64,000 nt of DNA. Source: Promethearchaeati archaeon. GTDB taxonomy: Archaea > Asgardarchaeota > Heimdallarchaeia > Heimdallarchaeales > Heimdallarchaeaceae. The stretch spans positions 1 through 64,000 of the forward strand of contig JABLTJ010000017.1 in assembly GCA_013166775.1 (NCBI GenBank), written 5' to 3'. Under the pieces are notes generated by a model that was given only the letters and a program-made list of their open reading frames with translations, was not told the DNA's origin and did not search any database. Below, one piece after another: positions 54,622 to 63,262 of this stretch. Within the stretch, counting starts at the first letter, position 1; every line of letters starts with the position of its first letter. Both the position numbers and the translations under genes were made by a program.

Positions 54622-55059
54622 TTACATAACCGTTTTAACTACTCTATCTATCTCTCTTAACCTTTCTATTACTTCATTGTAGCTAGACTTTATTTGAGTA
54701 AGTTGATTTTCCACTTCAGTCTTCTTTTTCTTAATAACTTCAATCGCATCAGGAAGAGATTTTTCATTATGAATCCCTGCACCAATTGTTACAATTACAT
54801 TCTTTGTATCTTTAACTGATGCATAGATGAAATTACCTGCTCCAATTGGAACAAGAACGTTTTGATTTTCTTCTGATTTTTCTATCTCTGATAGAGTCTG
54901 TTCTGCACTATGGATTTCATTATAATAACCATTTAAAATCTCTATTTGTTGGTTGTACCTTGATGCCTGTTGTTCCAATTGCTGAGCAACTTGTAGCAAA
55001 TTGTTTAGTTCATCTTGAGAAATCTTTTGAGAAGTATTGTCTTTTGTCAACACAATCAC
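54622..55059 (-). CDS. pfdA: Prefoldin alpha subunit
   Basis: Hexameric chaperone that hands unfolded proteins to the chaperonin. Two long coiled coils (LNNLLQVAQQLEQQASRYN and TEVENQLTQIKSSYNEVIE) flank the beta hairpin VLVPIGAGNFIYASV and VIVTIGAGIH, typical of the alpha type. The start overlaps the stop of the L18a gene, indicating translational coupling. Confidence 0.95.
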   Translation of the reverse strand: MIVLTKDNTSQKISQDELNNLLQVAQQLEQQASRYNQQIEILNGYYNEIHSAEQTLSEIEKSEENQNVLVPIGAGNFIYASVKDTKNVIVTIGAGIHNEKSLPDAIEVIKKKKTEVENQLTQIKSSYNEVIERLREIDRVVKTVM

Positions 55060-55325
55060 TTTCTTTTAGGTATGGCTAGATTATCTTCAATAGTAAAGGT
55101 TTTGATGACAACGTCCGTTATTTCTTCGGGATCGGTTATTTCTTTAATGTCCTTTGGATTAATGAATATAACATTCCTTTTCACTCTGTGTTTACTCCCA
55201 ATTACTGAATAAACTTGCTCTAAAGCATCTTCTATGTTAAGTGCCCTAACATATTTTCCAAAAGAAATTTTTCTTTTTCTCTTCTTAAATTCTCCACGAA
55301 TATAATAGGTTTTTACAGAACTCAT
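55056..55325 (-). CDS. rpl18a: 50S ribosomal protein L18a (LX, eL20)
   Basis: TYYIRGEFKKRKRKISFGKYVRALNIEDALEQ is the conserved start of archaeal LX. The remaining helix and strand (LEQVYSVIGSKHRVKRNVI) agree. 89 residues, normal. Upstream of prefoldin as in many archaea. Confidence 0.93.
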   Translation of the reverse strand: MSSVKTYYIRGEFKKRKRKISFGKYVRALNIEDALEQVYSVIGSKHRVKRNVIFINPKDIKEITDPEEITDVVIKTFTIEDNLAIPKRK

Positions 55326-55394
55326 TTGTTTTCACCGAGTATTAACATTTTGCAGATTGCAAAAGGCTTTTTCAATTTTTTGAATCCATAGTCT

Positions 55395-56078
55395 TTATGG
55401 TGCTAATAAAACCTCGAAGACTCTCATGCTTTCAGGACCTGTACTGTCGGTTCCCAAAACAGCTCCCTTTGAATTAGCTAGTATACCCACTCTTGGATAT
55501 GGAATTCCACGGTTAATAGTACATACATCAGTTCTCACGCGTAAAATCGAGGATATTTCACCTATTTCTTCTTCAGAAAGAAGAGGGTGAACTAATGCAC
55601 CTCGATTAGTGCACATCGCTATGCTACCAACAAGCGGGGATTCAAGTAAACTTCCAACAGTCACATTAACATCTAAAGCATCTTTAATTTGATTTTGTGC
55701 TTTTTTCTCAAAAACATCACTAATTATAGCACCTTTATCATTCATCACCATCAGGTTTGCGAGCGCAGTGAATTTGCTATCTATTTCAACTATTTCCACA
55801 TTATTTTCAAATGATTCCTTAATATTTCTAATTTCTTTGTCTCCTACATTAGACGGTACAAATAGAACATTTGAGTTTCCAGCAATTAAAGTACCAACTA
55901 AAACTGAATTAGCAATGGTGGTTTGACTAATGTTAATGTTTAAAGTCTCTGAAATTATCTCTTGGGAACTATCTTTGATTCCAAAAGGAACAACCGCATA
56001 CTTCTCTGTTGCAAGAGCAAAAATGCCTAAACTAGAGTTGCCTAAAATAATAGTTTTGGAAATATCCAGATTGATCAC
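55395..56078 (-). CDS. eif6: Translation initiation factor aIF6
   Basis: Anti-association factor that binds the 50S subunit. Five-fold pentein repeat: LGIFALATEKYAVVP, then SVLVGTLIAGNSNVLFVP, and a final RGIPYPRVGILANSKGAVLG. 227 residues, normal. Start GTG lies within GAAGGTGATC. It lies between L31e and L18a in the same direction. Confidence 0.96.
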   Translation of the reverse strand: MINLDISKTIILGNSSLGIFALATEKYAVVPFGIKDSSQEIISETLNINISQTTIANSVLVGTLIAGNSNVLFVPSNVGDKEIRNIKESFENNVEIVEIDSKFTALANLMVMNDKGAIISDVFEKKAQNQIKDALDVNVTVGSLLESPLVGSIAMCTNRGALVHPLLSEEEIGEISSILRVRTDVCTINRGIPYPRVGILANSKGAVLGTDSTGPESMRVFEVLLAP

Positions 56079-56098
56079 CTTCTAAAAATAGGAGGAAA

Positions 56099-56554
56099 TT
56101 AGTTTTCCTCTTCTGCTTCTTCTTGACTTTTTTCGATTTCTTGAGTATCTTCAGTTACTTCTTGAATCTCCTCTTCAGGAGAGACATCATCGTCCTCTTC
56201 TTCCTCTTCTTCATCCTCTTCTTCTAATTCTCCTGGGATTGCAAGACCTTCTAATTCAGGACGAATTGATATATCGACTTTCTCATGAATAAGTTCAACT
56301 GTAGCAATCTTTTCTTCTTCAATAGTTTCAACAATTGCACGAACCTTTACTTTCCTTGGAGGTTTTTGAATACCTCTTTTCCATATAAATTCATTTAATT
56401 CATTAGTAATAATAACGAAATCAGCTTTTGTGTGCTTAACTATGAACTCCTTCAGCATTCGTATTGCTCTAGGGGTTCTTCTATACGGTGCGGTTTTGTT
56501 TAACTTGGGGTAAAATGGGATGGTATAAATATTTTCAATAGCTTCTTGAGACAT
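56099..56554 (-). CDS. rpl31e: 50S ribosomal protein L31e with an acidic extension
   Basis: The core (residues 1-90) has YTIPFYPKLNKTAPYRRTPR and TELNEFIWKRGIQKPPRKVK, typical of eL31. A further 60 residues are almost all acidic (EEEDEEEEEEDDDVSPEEE), which is not usual for archaeal L31e. Such tails often bind basic partners or help solubility. Confidence 0.95.
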   Translation of the reverse strand: MSQEAIENIYTIPFYPKLNKTAPYRRTPRAIRMLKEFIVKHTKADFVIITNELNEFIWKRGIQKPPRKVKVRAIVETIEEEKIATVELIHEKVDISIRPELEGLAIPGELEEEDEEEEEEDDDVSPEEEIQEVTEDTQEIEKSQEEAEEEN

Positions 56555-56567
56555 CTCTTTTCATCTC

Positions 56568-56723
56568 CTACCTTTTAATACGGGTTTTTCTCCATTGCCT
56601 TCTTTTAGGGTGATTCCTAAATTTGCGATTAGTTCTAATAACGCACCAACTAGGAACGGGACTATTTCTTTTAAGCATTTTTCCATATCTGATTTTTTGT
56701 GAAAGACTTCTATATCTTGCCAT
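56568..56723 (-). CDS. rpl39e: 50S ribosomal protein L39e (51 aa)
   Basis: Encodes MARYRSLSQKIRYGKMLKRN, then PVPSWCVIRTNRKFRNHPKR, then basic residues ending RIKR. This is eL39 over its full length. The ATG overlaps the stop of the PDCD5 gene by one base (TAATG), so the two are translationally coupled. Confidence 0.97.
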   Translation of the reverse strand: MARYRSLSQKIRYGKMLKRNSPVPSWCVIRTNRKFRNHPKRRQWRKTRIKR

Positions 56724-57058
56724 TATAATCTCCTCACATCTACTTTTGTATCTCTTTTCTGCCCTTGGATCTTACGTAGAATATCCTTGAGTTGGTTATC
56801 ATTTAGCTTCTCTTTTATTGAACCTTGTTGTGCTAACTGAATTAATCGTAATTCAACAGCTTCTGCTAGTTGAGGTCTTACTAGTTTAACATTAGCGAGT
56901 CTTTGCCTGGCTTCTTCATTAAGTATTTGGCTAAGGATTGCCTGTTTTTGAGCTTCAAGCGCAGCTTTTTGTTCTTCTTGAGCTCTTGCTGTTTCTTGAT
57001 TTTGTATTTGGGCAAGTTTTCTCTGCCTGATCGCTTCTAATTCTTCATCCTCATACAT
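56723..57058 (-). CDS. PDCD5-family DNA-binding protein
   Basis: A helical protein with a long N-terminal Gln/Glu-rich helix (EELEAIRQRKLAQIQNQETA) and a three-helix core (ILNEEARQRLANVKLVRP, AEAVELRLIQLAQQG, LKDILRKIQGQKRD), as in archaeal PDCD5/MTH1615 proteins. It sits between S19e and L39e, its conserved archaeal location. ATG 57058 is preferred over TTG 57067. Confidence 0.93.
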   Translation of the reverse strand: MYEDEELEAIRQRKLAQIQNQETARAQEEQKAALEAQKQAILSQILNEEARQRLANVKLVRPQLAEAVELRLIQLAQQGSIKEKLNDNQLKDILRKIQGQKRDTKVDVRRL

Positions 57059-57127
57059 AATTTTCAACCTTGCTCTTGATGAAACGCTTAAACGGTCATT
57101 CGTTTTTAAACAACTACCTTAATCCTG

Positions 57128-57592
57128 TTAATAACTTTCTAATTCAGGAATTAGACGTTTTATTTCAGCAGCTAATTTATCTATGAATGAATGTCCCTTT
57201 GGTGACAATACACGACCTATTATAACACGACCTTTAGCTCCGTGTCCTTCTTTTTTCTGAATATAGTCTGATTTTTCTAATTGCTGTAGTATTTTTCTTA
57301 TTACTGCACCACTACCTTTTGCAAAGTGTTCAGGTTTCACTCCTCGACGACGTCGACCTCCGTAAGCAATGCGAAGTTTGGAAACACCTATTGGGCCATA
57401 GAAGTAAATCTTTCTTAGAATAGAAGCAGCTCTTATATACCACCAATCTTCCTGATCTGGGGAACTTTCTTTATGAACCCCTGTTTTGGCATAAACTGCC
57501 CATTCTGGAGGTTTGATTTCAGTTTCTTTTTTTAATTCTTCAGCAATTTTGTTTATTAGTAAATCAGCTGGAACATCATAAGCAGTTGGCAT
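57128..57592 (-). CDS. rps19e: 30S ribosomal protein S19e
   Basis: TAYDVPADLLINKIAEELK, PPEWAVYAKTGVHKE, DWWYIRAASILRKIY and YGGRRRRGVKPEHF are all conserved S19e segments. It is the promoter-proximal gene of the cluster that runs to FtsY. ATG 57592 follows GTGAGAATT, and homologues begin MPTAYDV. Confidence 0.96.
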   Translation of the reverse strand: MPTAYDVPADLLINKIAEELKKETEIKPPEWAVYAKTGVHKESSPDQEDWWYIRAASILRKIYFYGPIGVSKLRIAYGGRRRRGVKPEHFAKGSGAVIRKILQQLEKSDYIQKKEGHGAKGRVIIGRVLSPKGHSFIDKLAAEIKRLIPELESY

Positions 57593-57730
57593 AATTCTCA
57601 CTTTTTTAACGTTTTATTAGAGAGAGCTTAATTGTATTTTTTCAGTGTCTCGAGAACAATCCATGTTTAAAAAGATTACTTTGCTAGATATGAACAAAAA
57701 CAGATATAATATACAATAAGATAAGGTAAA

Positions 57731-58267
57731 ATGAAAATGCCATTCACACCTTTTCATTTGGGTTTTGGAGTTTTTGTTTTTTCGGTATTAATATTTTTAG
57801 ATCCAATTGCCTTGCTGCTGGGAACAATTTTAATCGATATTGAAGCATTCATGCGATTAATATTAAATATAAATCCATTACACGGAATTTTACATAGCAT
57901 GTTGGGTGTAATAGTTTTCTTCATACCTACAGTCCTAATGAGCTGGGGATGTTACAAGATTTTTAAACTAGAAAAATACTTGCGGAAATTTAACTGGGGA
58001 ATATCAATTGTATCAAGTTTGATAGGATTATTTTCACACGTTTTTTTTGACAGCATAATATATCCAGAGGTTATGATGTTTTATCCCTTCTCGAATAAAT
58101 CTGGTATACTCCTTGGTGCTATATCAGAGCGAATGGATTACTATTTGCTTGTAATATTGTTTAGTGCAGGAACCATAATTCTTGGAATAAGATTCGTGGT
58201 AAAGAGATACAGAAACAGAAAAGAAAAAGGGAATCAATTAGTAGATCAGAGCACACAAAAAAACTAA
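57731..58267 (+). CDS. Membrane protein of the YdjM/DUF4184-like type (178 aa)
   Basis: Begins MPFTPFHLGFGVF, has LGTILIDIEAFM, then LHGILHSMLGVI, and LFSHVFFDSI, giving conserved His and Asp residues at membrane faces, as in YdjM-like putative metal-dependent hydrolases. Four to five helices and a charged C-tail. The assignment by motif is tentative. Divergent from the ribosomal cluster. Confidence 0.6.
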   Translation: MKMPFTPFHLGFGVFVFSVLIFLDPIALLLGTILIDIEAFMRLILNINPLHGILHSMLGVIVFFIPTVLMSWGCYKIFKLEKYLRKFNWGISIVSSLIGLFSHVFFDSIIYPEVMMFYPFSNKSGILLGAISERMDYYLLVILFSAGTIILGIRFVVKRYRNRKEKGNQLVDQSTQKN

Positions 58268-58312
58268 AAAACAGTTAATATTAAAAGTTAAACAATCATA
58301 TAAAATTAGAGG

Positions 58313-58525
58313 ATGTTGAAACGCTTGGATACAACAAATGCAAATATCAAAAAGAGTTGGAAGAGGATTTTTCGATCGGTAGATGATATTTTTATCATTC
58401 TAGGTATTCTACTCAACGCCTTCAGTCTAATTTTTAGTTTTGTGTATGGTCATTTAATCGCAGGCATTATACTTTTAGTATGTGAAATAATATTAATTGG
58501 AATATATATAATGAAGATGATTTAA
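58313..58525 (+). CDS. Small membrane protein (70 aa)
   Basis: A basic N-terminus (NIKKSWKRIFRSVDD) followed by two hydrophobic helices (IFIILGILLNAFSLIFSFVY and LIAGIILLVCEIILIGIYI). No family recognised. It lies 45 bases after the preceding gene in the same direction. Confidence 0.5.
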   Translation: MLKRLDTTNANIKKSWKRIFRSVDDIFIILGILLNAFSLIFSFVYGHLIAGIILLVCEIILIGIYIMKMI

Positions 58526-58532
58526 AATAAAA

Positions 58533-59237
58533 CTAGTCTTCCTCTTGATCAGATGAGAATCTCTCTATAATATATTGACTAAGAAGTTCAAACGCCTTTT
58601 CAATATTCAAACCTGTTTTTGCTGATGTCTCAAGAAAGAAATTCTCTATTGAATGCTCTTTGGTTTTTTCATTCAATTTTGCAACAAATTCCTTTACCTC
58701 TTTAATCGTTACCTCTCTCTCGTCTTTTAAATCAGTTTTATTTGCTAAGATAATAACAGGAACAACTCCTCTACCACTATATAGATATAATTCCTCTATC
58801 CAGCTTGTTAAATCCTTAAATGTCTCCTTACGAGTAATATCAAAAATAGCTAAAGAACCAAAACATCCTTTGTAAAATCTTGGACGAACGTTTTTGAACA
58901 TAGGTTGCCCCGCAAGGTCCCAAATTTGATACTTTACACTATATTCATCAATATTGCGAGTAGTTGCAGCAAAATCAGCTCCCAAAGTTGCTAAATGTTC
59001 TCGTTGAAAGCCTTTCCCTAGATATCTTTGACGAATAGAAGTTTTCCCCACTGCAGCGTCACCAATCAAAACAAGTTTGACCATATAGGAACTAGTTTTA
59101 AGAGAAATCGATTCTTTGTCGTCTTCGGTTGATGAATCATCCTTCATCTTATGGTGTTTATCTATATTTTCTTCAAAAAGGACAGGCCCCTCTGTATCCT
59201 TTTTAGTTTTACTTTGAGGTTGCTTCTTCTTAGCCAT
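58533..59237 (-). CDS. Ras/Rab-like small GTPase with N-terminal extension
   Basis: GTPase motifs: GDAAVGKTSIRQRY (G1), T in LGADFA (G2 region), WDLAGQPMF (G3), LANKTDL (G4) and ETSAKTG (G5), closer to eukaryotic Ras/Rab than to bacterial GTPases. Residues 1-50 are a charged extension not found in typical small GTPases (KKKQPQSKTKKDTEG). No C-terminal Cys for prenylation is present. The role is unknown; Roadblock proteins are usual partners in this group. Confidence 0.93.
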   Translation of the reverse strand: MAKKKQPQSKTKKDTEGPVLFEENIDKHHKMKDDSSTEDDKESISLKTSSYMVKLVLIGDAAVGKTSIRQRYLGKGFQREHLATLGADFAATTRNIDEYSVKYQIWDLAGQPMFKNVRPRFYKGCFGSLAIFDITRKETFKDLTSWIEELYLYSGRGVVPVIILANKTDLKDEREVTIKEVKEFVAKLNEKTKEHSIENFFLETSAKTGLNIEKAFELLSQYIIERFSSDQEED

Positions 59238-59305
59238 TTTATCTATTTTAATATTTTAACTTTGAATATATAAAATATATGGAGATTTATTAACAAAATA
59301 GAACT

Positions 59306-60028
59306 TTAATCCATTATTGGAGGTATTTTGTGTATGATAAGGTATTTCTTAGCTAGCTTACCAAGCTCTTCTGCTTCTGGAATAGACATGTGGTAAGTAG
59401 ATCCCTTATCTTTGTTTGTGCCTTCAATAAGTGCAAAATCAATATTCTTGATGTATGTAGTAAGCTTTTCAAAAAATCCTGTATCACCAGTATAAAGAAC
59501 CTTTTCGTCTTCCTTCGCAAGAATGAAACCCAAAGTAGGTATGTCAGGCAATTCTCCTCCTCCAATAATGGAACCACGATGTTGAACTGCAAATGGAATG
59601 ACTGTTACTGAATCTAATTTAATTTCTGAAACAATCTCAACAATATCCAACGGAAAAGGAATTGAATCCTTGTAGCTATCACGAAAAGTCTTAACAATTC
59701 CTTGGAATTCAACAACATTCTTAGGACAAATCAAGGTTAGTTTTTCCTTTCTATTTATCATTCTGAAAAAGGCAAGTAGAGAAAATAATCCACCCACATG
59801 ATCAAAATGACCATGAGTGATAAGCACCGTTTGGATATTTTCGAAATATTTGCGAGGCAAGGTTAAAAAATCGCGTAGGATGCCATCACCCACATCAATA
59901 AGATGATTATTGTCAGATTCAATCTCATTGATAAGAATTTGTGTAGCTAAACCTGCATAGGAACAAAGAACTTTAACACGAAGATGATTACCAATCCAAT
60001 CCCAAGGAATAGAAGTCATAAAGGTCAA
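59306..60028 (-). CDS. Metallo-beta-lactamase-fold hydrolase, RNase Z-like
   Basis: THGHFDHVGG is the metal motif HxHxDH; LYTGDTGF holds the bridging Asp, and IHKIPP the last His. About 240 residues, shorter than true RNase Z and missing its exosite arm, so it may be another phosphodiesterase. An internal start at residue 4 (MTSIPWDW) is possible. Confidence 0.85.
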   Translation of the reverse strand: MTFMTSIPWDWIGNHLRVKVLCSYAGLATQILINEIESDNNHLIDVGDGILRDFLTLPRKYFENIQTVLITHGHFDHVGGLFSLLAFFRMINRKEKLTLICPKNVVEFQGIVKTFRDSYKDSIPFPLDIVEIVSEIKLDSVTVIPFAVQHRGSIIGGGELPDIPTLGFILAKEDEKVLYTGDTGFFEKLTTYIKNIDFALIEGTNKDKGSTYHMSIPEAEELGKLAKKYLIIHKIPPIMD

Positions 60029-60134
60029 AAAAAGGGAAAGAAGAGTAAAATAAATACTTTGTCCAGAAGAAAAGAAGAAGAGAAAGAACCAATCCCTTAA
60101 ATCTTAACTATTTGCTAATCATAATACAGCTGTT

Positions 60135-60359
60135 ATGAAATTAATAGAGTTTAAGGAAAGAAAGAATGGCAAAGTAGCTTTTAGTTTGATAACAACAATT
60201 GGAGTATTATTCGTAGGGTATGCAATCGTTGCTTTTATTGGAGCAACTTTGCTTAGAGAATTGATAGGAATAGGAACAGTATTTGCAATTGGTTTTGTAG
60301 CAGTTCTGTATTTTCTTCTTCTACCAAAAGAAAAGGACATTTCAGAGAAAGTTATCTAG
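60135..60359 (+). CDS. Small membrane protein (74 aa)
   Basis: Two hydrophobic helices (AFSLITTIGVLFVGYAIVAFI and IGTVFAIGFVAVLYFLLL), then a charged tail. It has a degenerate relative directly downstream. No family recognised. Confidence 0.55.
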   Translation: MKLIEFKERKNGKVAFSLITTIGVLFVGYAIVAFIGATLLRELIGIGTVFAIGFVAVLYFLLLPKEKDISEKVI

Positions 60360-60365
60360 ATTACT

Positions 60366-60564
60366 GCTGGTATTATTTGCGTATGTTCGATAATAATCAC
60401 GAGTGTATATGCGTTTATAGGTTCTGGGGGATAGCCGGTATTTTTGGTTAATAACACTTCCAGTAGCAATAATAGGAATAACAGGGACAATGTTTACAAT
60501 TCTAACAAGTAAAGAATTAAAGGAAGAAGAAACAGGAAAAAAGAGTGAAGATAAGAAAAATTAA
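60366..60564 (+). pseudogene. Decayed paralogue of the preceding membrane protein
   Basis: One frame gives TAGIICVCSIIITSVYAFIG and then a stop, comparable with TTIGVLFVGYAIVAFIG of the intact gene. In another frame it continues with FWLITLPVAIIGITGTMFT and a charged tail (SKELKEEETGKK). A frameshift and an early stop split the gene, and no start is visible. Confidence 0.45.
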
Positions 60565-60636
60565 CTTCTAAAAAATAGAAAGGCTTATTACTATTCTAAA
60601 GAAAAAAAGAATGCAAGAAACAAACAAAAAATCAAA

Positions 60637-60710
60637 GCGGGATTAGCAAAGAAGCCATGCCGCGGTCTGCAAAACCGTTTACCGGAGTGCAAATCTCCGA
60701 TCCCGCTCCA
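60637..60710 (+). tRNA. tRNA-Cys (GCA)
   Basis: Acceptor GCGGGAT/ATCCCGC, anticodon stem GCGGT/ACCGT with loop CTGCAAA (anticodon GCA), T stem GGAGT/next TCC, discriminator T and encoded CCA. U73 is the normal identity element of tRNA-Cys. No intron. The TnpB-like gene ends about 95 bases downstream. Confidence 0.96.
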
Positions 60711-60803
60711 CTCTAATTTCTATCCTCAACTTTTTTTAATAAATATACTCTTACGATATTATTAATCAGCAGAGCGGCTATGCGTCGCATACTATGAAGC
60801 TAT

Positions 60804-62765
60804 CTAAACTTCTGCGCTTTGTTCAGACTCACTTGCTTGGTTACTCCCCATACCCCTCGTATGCGTAGAGGGGTGGGTTTTTAATCTTAATAATTCTACT
60901 CCTTTATCTCTTACATTTTTAGCTGAATTAATGTGTGTATCAATTGTTTTTCCACATTTTCTGCATTTTGCTCTATCGTATCTTTTCAGTGTTCTCTCTA
61001 TGGTTCCTCCACATATGTTGTGCTTCCTGCTTGTTCCTCTTGCATCCACTTTGACTAGTTTCACTTCATATCCTAAAACATTGGAAGCTAATTGAACTGC
61101 CTTCTCGATCATTTGCATATTCTTCGGCATACTACTAATTGCTATCGCTAACGCTCCTTTCCTTCCTCTTTGATCTATTTCTAAGTCTTCTACAAAGAAG
61201 GTTTTGCATTTACTCTTTATCATCACAGAAGCTAGAAAGTGTGGTATCATGTTGAATATTTCCTTCTTTATTCTAAATTTTCTTTGGTAGATTCTAGCTA
61301 GTTCTCCCTTCGCTTTGATATAAGCATTCGATTTCTTTTTTTGTCCCTTCATAGTTAGATTATGATGCATTTCAGGAATTGTTTTCTTCGTTAATTCCTG
61401 ATATTTCTCTATTAACAAGTCAAATTCTTTCGCTAGCTTTACCCCATTCGATAGAGCAAGCATGTGCTTTCCTATCCTATTAACATCTAGTCCAATCTCA
61501 TCTTCTTTTGGAGGTCTCATTCTCTTAGCGAATTGTTTTGTTAGCTTAGTACTGAGGAAAACTTCTACGGGTCCCTCTAGAACCACTGCTACCCTAACTT
61601 TGTAACTTGGTGCAGGACTGCTACGAATATATAATACTCTTATTCGAGCACCATTTGCTAGATATCTTAAAACCTTCTTTGAAATAACAAGTGTAGCTGT
61701 TATCCTTGGATGGTCCTTAAGCAAAAATCCTATGTCAAACTCTCCGTTAGCTTTTGCAAGAAATGTCATGTGTTCGGAATTTCCTGGTCTCATTACTACT
61801 AATCTATCTTTCATTAACAATATTATTGGTATTCTTCCTTTCTTCTTTTTATGAAAAGGTGGATTAACTACTTCTTCTGGTCGAGTACTCTTGATCAATT
61901 TTATAGCAGTCTTCCCTATATCTGGAAAGAGTGCGAAGACGATGATTGTCCTCAATGCTGAGAAGAGCACTCTATGAGGTTTGCCTATCGCTTCAGCAAT
62001 AGTCTTGTTTAACAGTCTGATGCTTCTCCAACGTGAAGTGTGTTCTAGATTGTTCCAAGCAGTTAAGTGCGGAGCAACAATGCTTGTATTAATTGCTAGC
62101 AGTCTCAATGTATTTACAAAGGTTTGTGCTTGATTAGTCATATCAGGGGTAGTGAGTTGCATGGACATGTACTTGTTACACTTTTGGATAGCTCCTTCTA
62201 TCTCCTTCTGGGTTAAGAGTGGGAGTTTTGTATTGAATTTTAATTGAGGTGGACAGAATTTGTCTATTTGTCTTCTAGTTCTGTTGATTAGGTTGATTAC
62301 GTAAAGTCTACTTGCTTTCCACTTCTTAGTAAAATATAGTTCAGCTCTAGGACTACGGCCAAAGATTGCCCACTCTAAAGCTTGATCTTGGTTCTGTAGA
62401 AGATAATTGAAGAAATCTGCTACTTTCTTTTCCCTATCGTAAGCCCCTTTAGCAGCTACAAAGAGCCAATAATATGCACTCTTTGTAATATTTCTTGAGT
62501 TTTTGGTTGTTTTGGAGATTTCAGAAGGTACTCGTTTAGCTTCAGCTCTAGGATATTTCCTTGCTAAATCCATAGCTGTCTTCTTTGCTAGTCTATTGAA
62601 AGCAATGTCTTCTTGTTGAACCTGCAATCCTTTTATTCGTTGGTTAGCTTCTATTTCCTGTATCCGTTTGTCTTCTTTGGAACCATGGAACTTTACACCC
62701 ATATGGTAAGTACGGATGACTATTGCTTCAGGTTTTTGTACTTCTTGAACGGATACAGAATTCAT
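60804..62765 (-). CDS. tnpB: Enlarged TnpB-like RNA-guided nuclease (653 aa)
   Basis: The C-terminal third has the TnpB/Cas12 RuvC parts: GLDVNRIG (Asp, near residue 425), FFVEDLEID (Glu, near 527) and IDTHINSAKN (Asp, near 609). A zinc ribbon lies between the last two (VDARGTSRKHNIC, then CRKCG), with His replacing the first usual Cys. At 653 residues it is much larger than a standard TnpB (about 400); the N-terminal 350 residues are unassigned. No TnpA transposase gene adjoins it. Confidence 0.8.
   Translation of the reverse strand: MNSVSVQEVQKPEAIVIRTYHMGVKFHGSKEDKRIQEIEANQRIKGLQVQQEDIAFNRLAKKTAMDLARKYPRAEAKRVPSEISKTTKNSRNITKSAYYWLFVAAKGAYDREKKVADFFNYLLQNQDQALEWAIFGRSPRAELYFTKKWKASRLYVINLINRTRRQIDKFCPPQLKFNTKLPLLTQKEIEGAIQKCNKYMSMQLTTPDMTNQAQTFVNTLRLLAINTSIVAPHLTAWNNLEHTSRWRSIRLLNKTIAEAIGKPHRVLFSALRTIIVFALFPDIGKTAIKLIKSTRPEEVVNPPFHKKKKGRIPIILLMKDRLVVMRPGNSEHMTFLAKANGEFDIGFLLKDHPRITATLVISKKVLRYLANGARIRVLYIRSSPAPSYKVRVAVVLEGPVEVFLSTKLTKQFAKRMRPPKEDEIGLDVNRIGKHMLALSNGVKLAKEFDLLIEKYQELTKKTIPEMHHNLTMKGQKKKSNAYIKAKGELARIYQRKFRIKKEIFNMIPHFLASVMIKSKCKTFFVEDLEIDQRGRKGALAIAISSMPKNMQMIEKAVQLASNVLGYEVKLVKVDARGTSRKHNICGGTIERTLKRYDRAKCRKCGKTIDTHINSAKNVRDKGVELLRLKTHPSTHTRGMGSNQASESEQSAEV
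60852..60874. other. Hairpin at the 3' end of the TnpB-like gene
   Basis: ACCCCTC (60852-60858) and GAGGGGT (60868-60874) form a 7-bp stem with a 9-base loop, within the last 30 codons. Transposon right ends and omega RNAs lie just here in TnpB elements, so this may be part of either. Confidence 0.35.
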
Positions 62766-62933
62766 TCACTATACTTATCCACACTTTGGAATATAAAGTC
62801 GAAGAAAAAAAGTGATTCAAATATAATACACGAATAATACTGAAAATATGTGCTGTACATCATATTATCTATCAATTAATATACTTTCTTTGGGTTTTAT
62901 ATAGGGTAAAAACCTAATAATTCTTCGAGACTA

Positions 62934-63182
62934 ATGACAGATAACTATTATACTAAACAAAAAAGAAAAACAATCTTTTTGAAATGGTGTGTTTATGCTT
63001 TTGCAATTGGAGGAATTTTAGTGCTAATCTTAGGAATTGCACTAGAATTGTCTATTGGCGCAATTGTTGGAGGGATGACAGCTTGTATATTAAATGCATT
63101 ACTGCTCATTCTCATTTATCGTAAAAGAATAAAGAATTATCATCAAGGTATAGATCCATCAAAATTTATAACAAACGAATAA
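62934..63182 (+). CDS. Small membrane protein (82 aa)
   Basis: Charged N-terminus, then two hydrophobic helices (WCVYAFAIGGILVLILGIAL and IGAIVGGMTACILNALLLIL), with a basic C-tail. Family unknown. 168 bases divergent from the TnpB-like gene. Confidence 0.55.
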   Translation: MTDNYYTKQKRKTIFLKWCVYAFAIGGILVLILGIALELSIGAIVGGMTACILNALLLILIYRKRIKNYHQGIDPSKFITNE

Positions 63183-63262
63183 TAGATAAAGGATTCTGGA
63201 TCAGATAATAATATCTCTACACAACAGTATTTTTATTTCATGAATTTAAATAAAAGAAGAAA

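Noticed and set aside
58660..58875. A 71-residue plus-strand frame inside the small GTPase gene
   Set aside because: Opposite-strand shadow of a well-conserved GTPase; no start signal or homology of its own.
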